Shown: positions 44,583 to 53,449, counted from the first letter of the stretch. The stretch is 64,000 bases of DNA from Altibacter sp. HG106 (GCF_028561755.1 NZ_JAQQTD010000004.1:350068-414067), one strand, 5' to 3'. The notes: generated from the sequence alone by a model not told the origin. Numbers and translations: made by a program.

Positions 44583-45203
44583 ATGTCGGTAGTACTCAAT
44601 TTCGTTATCGGATTTTTAGCAGCCTTCGTGGGAGTAATTCCTCCCGGACTTCTCAATATGTCTGCGGCGAAGATTAGCATGAAGGAAGGGCGTAAGAAAG
44701 GCGTCCTCTTTTCTATTGGAGTGTGTGTCACGGTCTGTATTCAAACCTATGTCGCGCTGCTTTTCGCACGTTTGTTAGACCAACATCCCGAGTATGTAGA
44801 TCGCCTACAAGAAGTGGCGCTGGGTATTTTTATCTGTATCACGCTCTATTTTTTCTTTATCGCGAAAGATACGCGTCGTCCTATTCCAGAGGGCTTCGAA
44901 AAGTCAAAAACCAGTCGGTTTTTCAACGGCATGCTATTGGGGGCCCTTAACCTTCTTCCCTTGCCATACTGGGTGTATATTAGCATTACGTTTGCTGGAT
45001 TTGGTTGGTTTACTTTTCAACAGCCAGCCTTGTGGGCCACCGTCATTGCTTCCGGAATTGGAACCTTCGCCATGTTGATGCTATACGTACAGTTTTTCCG
45101 TAGAAAAGAAGATCAAAGTCGCTGGGGCGTCAACATGAACTATATTATTGGCGGGATCACAGCCATCATTTCTGTTATTACAGCCTTTAAAATTTTTGGA
45201 TGA
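44583..45203 (+). CDS. LysE family amino-acid exporter
   Basis: A 206-residue inner membrane protein with six hydrophobic segments. The N-terminal GFLAAFVGVIPPGLLNMSAAKISMKEGRKKGVLFSIG matches the LysE signature (Pro-Gly-Pro-like region followed by G-x-x-x-G). The fourth segment region with LLGALNLLPLPYWVYISITFAGFG is typical of the C-terminal half. Substrate not predictable. The stop overlaps the next start by 4 bases (ATGA), so it is coupled to the alkyltransferase-like gene. Confidence 0.88.
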   Translation: MSVVLNFVIGFLAAFVGVIPPGLLNMSAAKISMKEGRKKGVLFSIGVCVTVCIQTYVALLFARLLDQHPEYVDRLQEVALGIFICITLYFFFIAKDTRRPIPEGFEKSKTSRFFNGMLLGALNLLPLPYWVYISITFAGFGWFTFQQPALWATVIASGIGTFAMLMLYVQFFRRKEDQSRWGVNMNYIIGGITAIISVITAFKIFG

Positions 45204-45544
45204 AGCAAGAGCCGTCTTTTTTTGATCGTGTGTATCGGGTAGCGCGTGAGATTCCGTATGGTCGCGTCACCAGTTATGGAGCGATCGCCCGATTTTTGGG
45301 ACAGGCAGGCAGTGCCCGAATGGTGGGTTGGGCCATGAACGCCAGTGGAAAACATGAGGATGTTCCGGCGCATAGAGTAGTAAATCGAAAAGGCCTCCTC
45401 ACCGGAAAGCATCACTTTGAGGGTACTAACCTAATGCAGCAATTATTGGAAAGTGAAGGAGTCGTTGTGATCGAACATCAGATTCAGGATTTTGAGACCA
45501 TCTTTTGGGATCCTTCGGAAGGGCTACCCCAGGAATTTCAATAG
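45200..45544 (+). CDS. Alkyltransferase-like (ATL) DNA-binding protein, MGMT family without the active Cys
   Basis: A 114-residue protein homologous to the DNA-binding domain of O6-alkylguanine-DNA alkyltransferases. The active-site motif PCHR is PAHR at residues 56-59, so the acceptor Cys is replaced by Ala57. Other features are kept: IPYGRVTSYGAIARFLG (with Tyr26 for base flipping), SARMVGWAMN (Arg40 finger) and HRVVNRKGLLTG. ATL proteins bind O6-alkylguanine without removing the alkyl group and recruit nucleotide excision repair. It is about 31 kb from tag, the other alkylation-repair gene. Confidence 0.93.
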   Translation: MKQEPSFFDRVYRVAREIPYGRVTSYGAIARFLGQAGSARMVGWAMNASGKHEDVPAHRVVNRKGLLTGKHHFEGTNLMQQLLESEGVVVIEHQIQDFETIFWDPSEGLPQEFQ

Positions 45545-45621
45545 ATTGTTTCAAATAATTTCTATCAATTAATACATCTATCATTTCAATGGAGGGACTT
45601 CGTTTTCCGAAGATTAACCGC

Positions 45622-45629
45622 TATATTTG
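45622..45629 (+). promoter_or_regulatory. -7 promoter element of the mrp operon
   Basis: TATATTTG matches TAnnTTTG, 35 bases before the mrp ATG. No well-spaced TTG. Confidence 0.5.
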
Positions 45630-45664
45630 TACTTTAGAATCAATCTAAATTTTGGCAGCGTTTT

Positions 45665-46801
45665 ATGAAGTTTAAGAAGCAGGAGATACTAGAGGCATTA
45701 GCGACTATTTCGGTAGCGGGTGAAGGAAAGAACATGGTAGAAAGTGGTGCCATAAAGAACGTGGTGACCTTTGCCGATGAAATTATCGTTGATGTTGTAC
45801 TCGGCACGCCGGCGATGCATATTAAGAAGCGGGCGGAGGCAGATATCAAACAGGCCATCCAAGAAAAAATTTCAGCCGAAGCACAGGTAGAAGTAAATAT
45901 TAAAGTGGAGGCACCTCAAAAGAATACCGCAAACCTTATCAAAGGAAAACCCATTCCGGGCATCAAGAATATTATTGCCGTTGCTTCTGGAAAAGGAGGC
46001 GTAGGGAAATCTACGGTTACGGCGAATATGGCGGTAACCCTTTCAAAGATGGGCTTTAAGGTAGGAGTCTTGGATGCCGATATCTACGGGCCTTCCATTC
46101 CTATGATGTTCGATGTTTTTTCAGAACGCCCCTTGTCTGTGAACGTCAATGGTAAGAGCAAAATGAAGCCCATTGAGAACTACGGGGTCAAAGTGCTGTC
46201 AATCGGGTTCTTTACCCAACCTAATCAGGCGGTAATTTGGCGTGGTCCTATGGCGGCGAAGGCGCTCAATCAATTGATCTTTGATGCCGACTGGGGAGAA
46301 CTTGATTTTATGTTGGTCGATTTACCTCCGGGTACGGGAGATATACATTTGAGTATAATGCAGTCCCTGCCCATCACCGGATCGGTCATCGTGAGTACGC
46401 CACAAACCGTAGCGCTGGCGGATGCGCGCAAAGGAGTGGCAATGTTCCGTCAGGAAAGCATTCAGGTGCCTGTGTTAGGGGTTATTGAGAACATGGCGTA
46501 TTTTACGCCGGAAGAATTGCCTGATAACAAGTATTATATCTTCGGAAAAGAAGGTGCGAAAAACCTTTCAGAAGATCTTGAAATACCCTATCTAGGCGAA
46601 ATTCCATTGGTTCAGAGCATTCGGGAAGCAGGCGATGTTGGAAGACCTGCCGCCCTGCAAACAGCTACTCCTACCGAGGAAGCGTTCGAAGAAGTGACCA
46701 AGAGAGTCGTAGAGGAAACGGTACGTCGCAATGAAGACTTACCGCCTACCGAAGCAATAAAAATTACTACAATGGCCGGTTGTAGTGCTGTAAAGAAATA
46801 A
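45665..46801 (+). CDS. Mrp/ApbC/NBP35-family iron-sulfur cluster carrier ATPase
   Basis: A 378-residue P-loop ATPase. An N-terminal MIP18-like domain (about residues 5-80) precedes the deviant Walker A AVASGKGGVGKSTV (about 106-119), VDLPPGTGD (Walker B-like) and the ENMAYFTPEELPDNKYYIFG segment. In many bacteria this region carries a CxxC that binds the [4Fe-4S] cluster; here that CxxC is absent, as I remember for Bacteroidota members. It delivers Fe-S clusters to target proteins. It is followed by a NifU-like protein two bases downstream. Confidence 0.94.
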   Translation: MKFKKQEILEALATISVAGEGKNMVESGAIKNVVTFADEIIVDVVLGTPAMHIKKRAEADIKQAIQEKISAEAQVEVNIKVEAPQKNTANLIKGKPIPGIKNIIAVASGKGGVGKSTVTANMAVTLSKMGFKVGVLDADIYGPSIPMMFDVFSERPLSVNVNGKSKMKPIENYGVKVLSIGFFTQPNQAVIWRGPMAAKALNQLIFDADWGELDFMLVDLPPGTGDIHLSIMQSLPITGSVIVSTPQTVALADARKGVAMFRQESIQVPVLGVIENMAYFTPEELPDNKYYIFGKEGAKNLSEDLEIPYLGEIPLVQSIREAGDVGRPAALQTATPTEEAFEEVTKRVVEETVRRNEDLPPTEAIKITTMAGCSAVKK

Positions 46802-46802
46802 T

Positions 46803-47045
46803 ATGACAGAAAACGAATTAGAACAAAAAGTGATGATCGCACTGGATGAGATCAGGCCTTTTCTTCAAAGTGATGGAGGGGATATCTTGTTATTGTCTAT
46901 CGACAACGGTACCGTAGTGCGTGTTCAACTGCAGGGTGCTTGCGTGGGGTGTACGGTCAATCAAATGACCCTAAAAAGTGGCGTTGAAATGACCATAAAA
47001 AAACATGCTCCACAAATCGAACAGGTCATTAATGTGGAAGCCTAG
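46803..47045 (+). CDS. NifU-like (Nfu) C-terminal domain protein
   Basis: An 80-residue protein that consists only of a NifU C-terminal domain. The Fe-S binding pair CVGC is at residues 47-50 in VQLQGACVGCTVNQMTLKSGVEMTIK, preceded by IRPFLQSDGGDI. It probably carries a [4Fe-4S] cluster on a dimer and passes it on. The adjacent Mrp gene supports a joint role in cluster delivery. Confidence 0.94.
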   Translation: MTENELEQKVMIALDEIRPFLQSDGGDILLLSIDNGTVVRVQLQGACVGCTVNQMTLKSGVEMTIKKHAPQIEQVINVEA

Positions 47046-47084
47046 CAACTGACAAAGATCAGTTTTTCAGACCATTACCCTTCT

Positions 47085-47092
47085 TACATTTG
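47085..47092 (+). promoter_or_regulatory. -7 promoter element of the reductase-ferredoxin pair
   Basis: TACATTTG matches TAnnTTTG, 25 bases before the reductase ATG. The -33 element is not clear. Confidence 0.45.
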
Positions 47093-47117
47093 CAATAGAA
47101 ACTACAGAGAAAGAGTC

Positions 47118-48170
47118 ATGATTACTACAGATATACTTATTATTGGAGCGGGCCCTACGGGGCTTTTCACCGTTTTTGAAGCAGGATTATTAAAGCTAAA
47201 ATGCCATCTCATCGACGCGCTTCCGCAGCCAGGTGGCCAATGTGCGGAAATCTATCCAAAAAAACCTATCTACGACATCCCCGCGTTTCCAGAAGTGTTG
47301 GCAGGAGATCTTGTGGATAATCTTATGAAGCAGATTGAACCTTTTCAACCTGGGTTTACCTTGGGAGAACGGGCAGAGACCATTGAAAAGCAAGACGATG
47401 GAAGATTCATCGTAACCACTAACAAAGGTACACGGCATCAGGCTCCGGTGGTTGCCATTGCAGGCGGACTGGGAAGTTTCGAGCCGCGAAAGCCACCAAT
47501 TACGGCGATAAAAGACTTTGAAGATCGCGGCGTTGAATACATGATTCGGGAGCCCGAAATGTACTGCGACAAAGATGTGGTGATTGCCGGTGGAGGCGAT
47601 TCGGCCTTAGATTGGTCTATTTTCTTAACCGACGTTGCTAAAAGTGTCACGTTGGTGCATCGCAGAAATGAGTTCCGTGGCGCCCTAGACAGCGTAGAAA
47701 AAGTACAGGATTTAAAAGATCAGGGAAAAATAAAGCTGGTGACTCCGGCCGAAGTCGTGGATGTGTACGGTGAAGGTCGTTTGGAAGGCGTGTCCATCAA
47801 GCGAGGAGCCGAGGTGTCTAACCATGATTGCGATCATTTTATTCCCCTATTCGGATTGGCGCCAAAATTAGGTCCTATAGCCGATTGGGGACTGGAGATC
47901 GAAAAGAACGCTATTAAAGTCGATAACACCTTAGATTATCAAACCAACATTCCCGGTATTTACGCGATTGGCGATGTGAATACCTATCCCGGTAAACTAA
48001 AGCTCATTCTTTGCGGATTCCACGAGGCCACCTTAATGTGTCAAAGTGCTTACCAGCGAATCTTTCCCGATAAACGTTATGTGATGAAATATACCACCGT
48101 GGGTGGGGTAGAAGGATTCGACGGTAGCAAGAAAGAGGCACCTAAAGCTGTGGTGAAAGCCATCAACTAA
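47118..48170 (+). CDS. Ferredoxin/flavodoxin--NADP+ reductase, TrxR-like (YumC type)
   Basis: A 350-residue FAD/NAD(P)H enzyme. The FAD site GAGPTGLFTVFEAG is at the N-terminus, the NADPH site GGGDSALDW is near residue 160, and YAIGDVNTYPGKLKLILCGFHEATLM closes the FAD domain. No CxxC redox pair is seen, which separates it from thioredoxin reductase and fits the YumC-type ferredoxin reductases. The next gene, two bases downstream, encodes its likely partner, a 2Fe-2S ferredoxin. Confidence 0.93.
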   Translation: MITTDILIIGAGPTGLFTVFEAGLLKLKCHLIDALPQPGGQCAEIYPKKPIYDIPAFPEVLAGDLVDNLMKQIEPFQPGFTLGERAETIEKQDDGRFIVTTNKGTRHQAPVVAIAGGLGSFEPRKPPITAIKDFEDRGVEYMIREPEMYCDKDVVIAGGGDSALDWSIFLTDVAKSVTLVHRRNEFRGALDSVEKVQDLKDQGKIKLVTPAEVVDVYGEGRLEGVSIKRGAEVSNHDCDHFIPLFGLAPKLGPIADWGLEIEKNAIKVDNTLDYQTNIPGIYAIGDVNTYPGKLKLILCGFHEATLMCQSAYQRIFPDKRYVMKYTTVGGVEGFDGSKKEAPKAVVKAIN

Positions 48171-48172
48171 TA

Positions 48173-48505
48173 ATGCAACAGGATATTAAAATAACCATCA
48201 TCGACAGGGAAGGACATGCCCATACGGTAGACGCTCCAACCGATATGAATATGAATCTCATGGAACTGGTGCGTTCCTACGAATTGGCTCCGGAAGGAAC
48301 CATTGGGGTGTGCGGTGGTATGGCCATGTGCGCCTCATGTCAGTGTTACGTCCTAAGCGATCATGAATTACCCGAAATGAGCTACGATGAAGATGCCATG
48401 TTAGCGGAAGCATTTCACGTGCAGGAGAATAGCCGACTCGGCTGTCAGATTCATATTCATGAGGCCTTAGACGGACTCCAAATTCAGTTGGCTCCGGAAA
48501 GCTAA
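48173..48505 (+). CDS. 2Fe-2S ferredoxin (adrenodoxin type)
   Basis: A 110-residue ferredoxin with the cluster ligands C47-x5-C53-x2-C56 and C91 (VCGGMAMCASC and SRLGC), the Isc/adrenodoxin spacing. The end QIHIHEALDGLQIQLAP is also typical. It likely takes electrons from the adjacent NADPH reductase to feed Fe-S cluster assembly or a cytochrome P450-type acceptor. The pair is found in many Bacteroidota. Confidence 0.95.
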   Translation: MQQDIKITIIDREGHAHTVDAPTDMNMNLMELVRSYELAPEGTIGVCGGMAMCASCQCYVLSDHELPEMSYDEDAMLAEAFHVQENSRLGCQIHIHEALDGLQIQLAPES

Positions 48506-48526
48506 GCGAGCTACCTTCTGTTAGGG

Positions 48527-49420
48527 CTACTGATGATACTTGTGAAGCGGTTGCGGCCCTTCTAATAATACTCTAATAATCTGAAGCATTCCATTTTCGG
48601 TAGAGGCAATTTGCCATTTGATCAACGAGATGGCGCCGTTCTCAATTTCAATTCCGGTAATGCTTCTGGGGTGCACACAACTACCATCGTTAAACAACGG
48701 TATTTCGTTGGGTTCTGGAAATCGAGGCCGATGTGTATGTCCAATAATCGTCAACATATTGTGGTGCTCCAGGATCCACTTCTTAAATCGGCGTTCTACC
48801 TTTAGCAGTTCTAGATAGTTCTTCGCCGGACTTGTAGGATCGCCTATTCCAAAGACCTGTAATTGTCGCCAAAGCGCCCGTACCATAAAGCGATTCCATT
48901 TCCAACCGCGGTAGTTCATCCACTCGGCTTGATGCCCATGTAACATAAAGATCTCTTGCCCTGTTTCTTCATGTTCAAAAACGAGTCCTTCTGAAAATTC
49001 GATACAGGGAAACAAAGGATCTTCTTTTCCGGTAACCTTATTGAAATAGGTGTGAAGATGTTTTGCGACATACTGTTCGTCACGGTATACCATGTCGTGA
49101 TTTCCCAACACGCGATATAAGCGATGCTCTTCAAAAAAACGCTTCATCAACATGAAGACATTTTTATGCGCTTCTAAGATCGATGAAAACTTTAGATTCT
49201 CCCATAACTCATCACCGTCGCCCAGTTCGCAATAGGTAAAACCTTCTTTGTAGTAGTGTTGAAGGGCATGAAAATAGGTGTTTCGGTTGTTCGCAAAATC
49301 ATCGGCAAAGCTATTGTCTCCACGATGACAATCACTAAAAATGATCAGTTTCGAGTGATCGTTGAACGGAATTCGGCGTGCCGTCTCGTAAGCCTTTGTG
49401 ATCCTGCGTTGGGAAGACAT
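48527..49420 (-). CDS. Calcineurin-like metallophosphoesterase (LpxH-like superfamily)
   Basis: A 297-residue cytoplasmic phosphoesterase. The metal motifs appear in order: FSDCHRGD (D-x-H), GDGDELWEN (GD-x-x-D/E), GNHD, HGH and GHTHRPR. Conserved flanks are EGFTYCELGDGDELW and VLGNHDMVYRD. The target is unknown; UDP-diacylglucosamine hydrolases belong to the same superfamily, but this variant is longer. It ends 22 bases after the ferredoxin stop, convergent. Confidence 0.92.
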   Translation of the reverse strand: MSSQRRITKAYETARRIPFNDHSKLIIFSDCHRGDNSFADDFANNRNTYFHALQHYYKEGFTYCELGDGDELWENLKFSSILEAHKNVFMLMKRFFEEHRLYRVLGNHDMVYRDEQYVAKHLHTYFNKVTGKEDPLFPCIEFSEGLVFEHEETGQEIFMLHGHQAEWMNYRGWKWNRFMVRALWRQLQVFGIGDPTSPAKNYLELLKVERRFKKWILEHHNMLTIIGHTHRPRFPEPNEIPLFNDGSCVHPRSITGIEIENGAISLIKWQIASTENGMLQIIRVLLEGPQPLHKYHQ

Positions 49421-49457
49421 GGAAAATCTTTCCCTAAAGATACAATAAGCGGTGTTT

Positions 49458-50231
49458 TTAGGCGGGTTGCGAGGCTAAAATTTCCGAAAGCACGCCTTCC
49501 CATAAGTGTTCTCTAGCTTCTAAAGAAGCCACTACGGTTTGTTCTACCTCTCGCCATTTCGCCGAATCCTTTCCACAAAGCTGTTCGATCATAGCCAAGG
49601 CCATAGGGCCGTGTTCATCGCCATCCAGCTCAATATGACGGTCAAAATAGTATTTGAAGTCAGTAAGGTCTTCCTGCGGAAAGTTTTGCTGAATGTTTTT
49701 AATGATTTCAGAAAACATATCAGGGATAAGGTCTTCCCTGCCAAAAGTAAAGGCCGCTGCGATCTTGTGGTTTTTTCCTTCGGAAATGGTGGTGAAGGTA
49801 AACGATAGGAATTTTTTTACTGCTTCGGGCAAGGGTGCTTCTTTGATGGCGGTTTCGATATCGTTTCGTTCCAGTCGCTCAAGAAGTTGTTCGATGCCTT
49901 TGGTAGCCGCACCCGCCTTATGCATGGCATCAAGGTACATCTCAAAATGACTTTGGCGCTGGCCGAACCGATTGATGTCGGTTTCTTCTGCCAAGACAAT
50001 TTCATTGATCAAATAACGGGTTTCCGGATTGCCTTTAGGTTTCCACGGCACTTGAGTGCACGTTAAATTGTGCTGTAAGGCTTTCAGAAGTGACATAAAA
50101 TCCCAAACCGCAAACACATGGTATTCCATAAAGAGCCGTAAGTGCTCAGGTGTTTTTATTTCAGAGTATAATGGGTGTTGTAATAAGGTGTCGCGGTAGG
50201 GTGCAATCTTTTTTTCGATCTGTGCAATCAT
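49458..50231 (-). CDS. DUF3050 haem-oxygenase-like fold protein
   Basis: A 257-residue helical protein. The sequence follows DUF3050: LRLFMEYHVFAVWDFMSLLKALQ (about residues 30-52), RYLINEIVLAEETD, FGQRQSHFEMYLDAM and YFDRHIELDGDEHGPMALAMIEQLCG. His/Glu-rich helices such as EYHVF, EIVLAEE and DRHIELDGDEHG suggest a di-iron site as in haem-oxygenase-like di-iron oxidases (HDO), but this is inference. Function unknown. Confidence 0.88.
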   Translation of the reverse strand: MIAQIEKKIAPYRDTLLQHPLYSEIKTPEHLRLFMEYHVFAVWDFMSLLKALQHNLTCTQVPWKPKGNPETRYLINEIVLAEETDINRFGQRQSHFEMYLDAMHKAGAATKGIEQLLERLERNDIETAIKEAPLPEAVKKFLSFTFTTISEGKNHKIAAAFTFGREDLIPDMFSEIIKNIQQNFPQEDLTDFKYYFDRHIELDGDEHGPMALAMIEQLCGKDSAKWREVEQTVVASLEAREHLWEGVLSEILASQPA

Positions 50232-50307
50232 GGTCTTTTTTTATAAATCAAAGGCTTCATATATACGATGAAGCCTTGGGTATGGATTTACGATACGAAG
50301 GTATTTT

Positions 50308-51486
50308 TTATTTGAAAGCATTGAGTCCGGTGATATCCAAGCCGGTGATCAACAAATGTATATCGTGAGTACCCTCGTAGGTGATCACGCTTTCTAAGTT
50401 CATGCTGTGACGCATGATACTGTACTCACCGGTGATGCCCATTCCGCCTAAAATTTGTCGTGCTTCTCGCGCGATGTTGATCGCCATATCCACATTGTTT
50501 CGTTTCGCCATCGAGATCTGTGCGCTAGTGGCTTTCCCTTCATTCCGAAGGACGCCTAGTCGCCATGCCAAAAGTTGCGCTTTTGTGATCTCCGTGATCA
50601 TTTCGGCTAATTTTTTCTGTTGCAATTGGAAGCTTCCGATAGGTTTTCCAAATTGCATGCGTTCTTTGGAATAGCGCAAAGCCGTATCATAACAGTCCAT
50701 CGCGGCACCAATCGCTCCCCAGGCAATTCCGAAGCGCGCCGAATCTAAACACCCAAGGGGTGCACCCAAGCCTGATTTGTTCGGTAATAAGTTTTCCTTC
50801 GGAACTTTTACGTTGTCAAAGATCAATTCGCCCGTAGCCGAAGCGCGTAATGACCATTTATTATGAGTTTCCGGAGTAGAAAAACCTTCCATACCGCGTT
50901 CTACGATTAGTCCGTGAATACGTCCTTCCTCGTTCTTCGCCCAGACCACTGCTACTTGTGCAAAAGGTGCATTACTAATCCATAGTTTGGCGCCATTGAG
51001 CAGGTAATGATCGCCTTTGTCTTTAAAGTTGGTGGTCATGCCCCCCGGGTTGCTTCCGTGATCCGGCTCGGTAAGCCCGAAACACCCCATCCATTCGCCA
51101 CTGGCTAGTTTCGGAAGGTATTTTTTACGTTGTTCTTCGGTACCGTATTTCCAAATGGGATACATCACCAAAGACGATTGCACCGAAGCCGTAGAACGCA
51201 CTCCGCTATCACCGCGTTCGATCTCCTGCATGATGAGTCCGTAGGCAATTTGATCCATCCCTGCACCACCGTATTCTTCCGGAATATAAGGGCCAAACGC
51301 ACCAATCTCGGCGAGGCCGCCAATGATTTGTTCAGGGAATTCCGCTTTTTGGGCGTATTCTTCAATAATTGGTGACACATCACGCTTTACCCAACTGCGA
51401 GCCGCATCACGAATAAGCTTGTGCTCTTCGGTTAGGAGGTCGTCTAATTGGTAGTAATCGGGCGCTTCAAAAAGATCGGGCTTCAT
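50308..51486 (-). CDS. Acyl-CoA dehydrogenase, glutaryl-CoA dehydrogenase-like
   Basis: A 392-residue FAD enzyme oxidising acyl-CoA, likely glutaryl-CoA to crotonyl-CoA with CO2 release. Start is the Met in MKPDLFEAPDYYQLDDLLTEEHKLIRD. Family features are GCFGLTEPDHGSNPGGMTTNF, LWISNAPFA, ARFGIAWGAIGAAMDCYDTALRYSKERMQFGKPIGSFQLQQKKLAEM, RQILGGMGITGEYSIMRH and the catalytic Glu (about 371) in SVITYEGTHDIHLLITG, where TYEGTHD is the glutaryl-CoA dehydrogenase form. It is a plausible downstream partner of lysine degradation, with saccharopine reductase elsewhere in the window. Confidence 0.92.
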   Translation of the reverse strand: MKPDLFEAPDYYQLDDLLTEEHKLIRDAARSWVKRDVSPIIEEYAQKAEFPEQIIGGLAEIGAFGPYIPEEYGGAGMDQIAYGLIMQEIERGDSGVRSTASVQSSLVMYPIWKYGTEEQRKKYLPKLASGEWMGCFGLTEPDHGSNPGGMTTNFKDKGDHYLLNGAKLWISNAPFAQVAVVWAKNEEGRIHGLIVERGMEGFSTPETHNKWSLRASATGELIFDNVKVPKENLLPNKSGLGAPLGCLDSARFGIAWGAIGAAMDCYDTALRYSKERMQFGKPIGSFQLQQKKLAEMITEITKAQLLAWRLGVLRNEGKATSAQISMAKRNNVDMAINIAREARQILGGMGITGEYSIMRHSMNLESVITYEGTHDIHLLITGLDITGLNAFK

Positions 51487-51504
51487 AGGAGTTTGGTTTG
51501 TGTG

Positions 51505-51512
51505 CAAAGGTA
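51505..51512 (-). promoter_or_regulatory. -7 promoter element of the acyl-CoA dehydrogenase gene
   Basis: On the minus strand TACCTTTG matches TAnnTTTG, 18 bases before the ATG. No TTG at the normal spacing. Confidence 0.45.
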
Positions 51513-51662
51513 CTATTTTCGTCAAAAATTCTTATAGGCTTCGCTTCTATATTTATTGTTTTTTGGCTATCGGAAATGATAGACCAAGTCTGTACATTTA
51601 GGAGCACCACAGCGTAAAAACAATCCCGGAAGAAATAGGAAGGTTATACTTGACCGTAATTT

Positions 51663-52718
51663 TTGTATTTTGAACCAGTGTACCAATCATCGAATTCTTT
51701 CTGTTGCATTTTCAAGCTGCGCGCGCTTCTAATATTCTTAATGTTGGGGTGTCAATGTTCACTAATTGCCCAATACACCGCAATACCCGACCCTAATTTT
51801 GAGCAGTTTCTTATTGATGCAAGCCATGATAGTGAAGGGGTTTTAGACGGCCAAATACTTACCGCCGATGCCCAGATGGTCGACCGGGTAGACCCTAACG
51901 GTACCGGCCATAATATTGCGGATCTTAGCGGGATAGAAGATTTTATCGCTTTGGAATATCTGGGGATCGGAAATTTTAGAGGTAGCAGTATTGATTTAGG
52001 GGCCAAGCCCGATTTGGTCTTTGTACAATTTCTCGATAGTCCCTTTTTAGAGAGCTTGGATATCACCCAATGCCCAAATATTACTAATTTATTCTTGCCA
52101 AGGTGCGCTTTTTCCGAACTTGATATCTCCAATAATGTAGAATTACGAAATTTGACGTTAAGTGACAATCCCATTTCTGCTTTAGACCTGACTGGGAATA
52201 CACAGCTCGAATGGCTTGAATGTAGCACAACCCTAGTGGATTCTTTAAATTTAAGTAATGCAATACAGCTTGTGAGACTTAGAGCACAAAATGCAAACTT
52301 GAGTTTTTTAGATATGCGAAACGGCAATAATGAGAATGTTACGGTATATGACACCCGGGGGAATCCTGAGCTTCGCTGTGTGTTTGTAGATGATCCTACG
52401 TACAGCACTGCTAATTGGACTGATGTAGACCCTGCCACCACCTTTGTGGCTACCGAAGCCGAGTGTAAGGATCTGGCCGTTAATGATAACACCCGCCAAA
52501 ACCTCCAATTGTTCCCCAATCCCGCCAACAGCTATTTTTCAGTAATAGGAGAGGCTGCTATAGAAACCATAACCGTGTATGACCTTAACGGTACGGTGGT
52601 CAAAACCTTTCAGGAGCGGGCATCCTCGTATGACATAACATCGCTGTCTTCAGGAATCTATTTTGTGCAGATGCATACCGCCAAGGCCACCCAGATAACA
52701 AAACTCATGGTGAGATAG
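51663..52718 (+). CDS. Secreted leucine-rich-repeat-like protein with T9SS sorting domain
   Basis: A protein of about 330-351 residues. It has a signal peptide with hydrophobic core LRALLIFLMLGCQCSLIAQ, followed by YTAIPDPNFEQFLIDASHDSEGVLDGQI, the usual opening of flavobacterial LRR proteins. Residues about 95-240 contain 5-6 short Leu-rich units (for example LTLSDNPISALDLTGNTQLEWLECS). The last 75 residues are a T9SS type A domain (FPNPANSYFSVIG ... TKLMVR). The start is unclear: no ATG lies before the signal peptide, only in-frame TTG (51663) and GTG (51678) codons. It should be a cell-surface or released adhesion-type protein. Confidence 0.8.
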   Translation: MYFEPVYQSSNSFCCIFKLRALLIFLMLGCQCSLIAQYTAIPDPNFEQFLIDASHDSEGVLDGQILTADAQMVDRVDPNGTGHNIADLSGIEDFIALEYLGIGNFRGSSIDLGAKPDLVFVQFLDSPFLESLDITQCPNITNLFLPRCAFSELDISNNVELRNLTLSDNPISALDLTGNTQLEWLECSTTLVDSLNLSNAIQLVRLRAQNANLSFLDMRNGNNENVTVYDTRGNPELRCVFVDDPTYSTANWTDVDPATTFVATEAECKDLAVNDNTRQNLQLFPNPANSYFSVIGEAAIETITVYDLNGTVVKTFQERASSYDITSLSSGIYFVQMHTAKATQITKLMVR

Positions 52719-52744
52719 CCGTTACCAAACAGCTTGGCACTTCA

Positions 52745-53449
52745 CTACATTTTCAAATAAAAATCTTTGACCAGGGCGATGTATGCAGGGGTGTAGTGGT
52801 GGCGTTCTATTTCAATAGTAAGATGTTCTATCGTAGGAGTTGCCTTCTGAAAGGAAAGCTCCAATAAACAGCGTTTCACATCGGCCTTGGCGTTACCCTT
52901 TACATAGCAGATGCGCTTCGGAAAAAGTAAGTGTGCTTCAGCGAGTTTTACAAACGAATCAAAGGAAGAAGAGGGAAGAACGGTCGCAAACTGTCCGTCG
53001 GGCGATAGCAGTTTGGAAACTCCTTTTAGTAATTCGGGAAACGGAAGCGCCTCCGCGAATCGCGCCAGATCCCGACTGGGTTGCTTGGAGGTATAAGCTT
53101 CAGAATAAAACGGTGGGTTCGAAATGATGAGGTCATAACGCTCGTCCATTTCAGCAACAAATTCCTGAAAGGAGGCATGGTAGCAAAAGAGGCGATCGCC
53201 CCAGGGAGAATTCTCAATATTCTCGGTGCATTGCTCATAGGCATTGGGTTCGACCTCAACCGCGTCGATTACCGAAGCATTGGAGCGTTGCGCCAATTGT
53301 AACGAAATGATGCCCGAGCCGGCGCCTACATCGAGAATGGTTTCGGGCTGAGGGTCGAGGGAGGCCCAGGCGCCTAATAACACGCCATCCGTACCGATTT
53401 TCATGGCGCAGCGGTCGTCTGCCACATCAAACTGTTTACAGCGGAACAT
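52745..53449 (-). CDS. trmN6: tRNA1(Val) (adenine(37)-N6)-methyltransferase-like
   Basis: A 234-residue SAM-dependent N6-adenine methyltransferase of the YfiC/TrmN6 type, likely methylating A37 of a tRNA-Val. Motif I DVGAGSG is at 40-46 and the catalytic NPPF at 111-114, preceded by RYDLIIS. The N-terminus FRCKQFDVADDRCAMKIGTDGVLLGAW is a strong family signature. Three bases separate it from the end of rimM upstream, so both are in one transcript with rpsP. Confidence 0.93.
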   Translation of the reverse strand: MFRCKQFDVADDRCAMKIGTDGVLLGAWASLDPQPETILDVGAGSGIISLQLAQRSNASVIDAVEVEPNAYEQCTENIENSPWGDRLFCYHASFQEFVAEMDERYDLIISNPPFYSEAYTSKQPSRDLARFAEALPFPELLKGVSKLLSPDGQFATVLPSSSFDSFVKLAEAHLLFPKRICYVKGNAKADVKRCLLELSFQKATPTIEHLTIEIERHHYTPAYIALVKDFYLKM

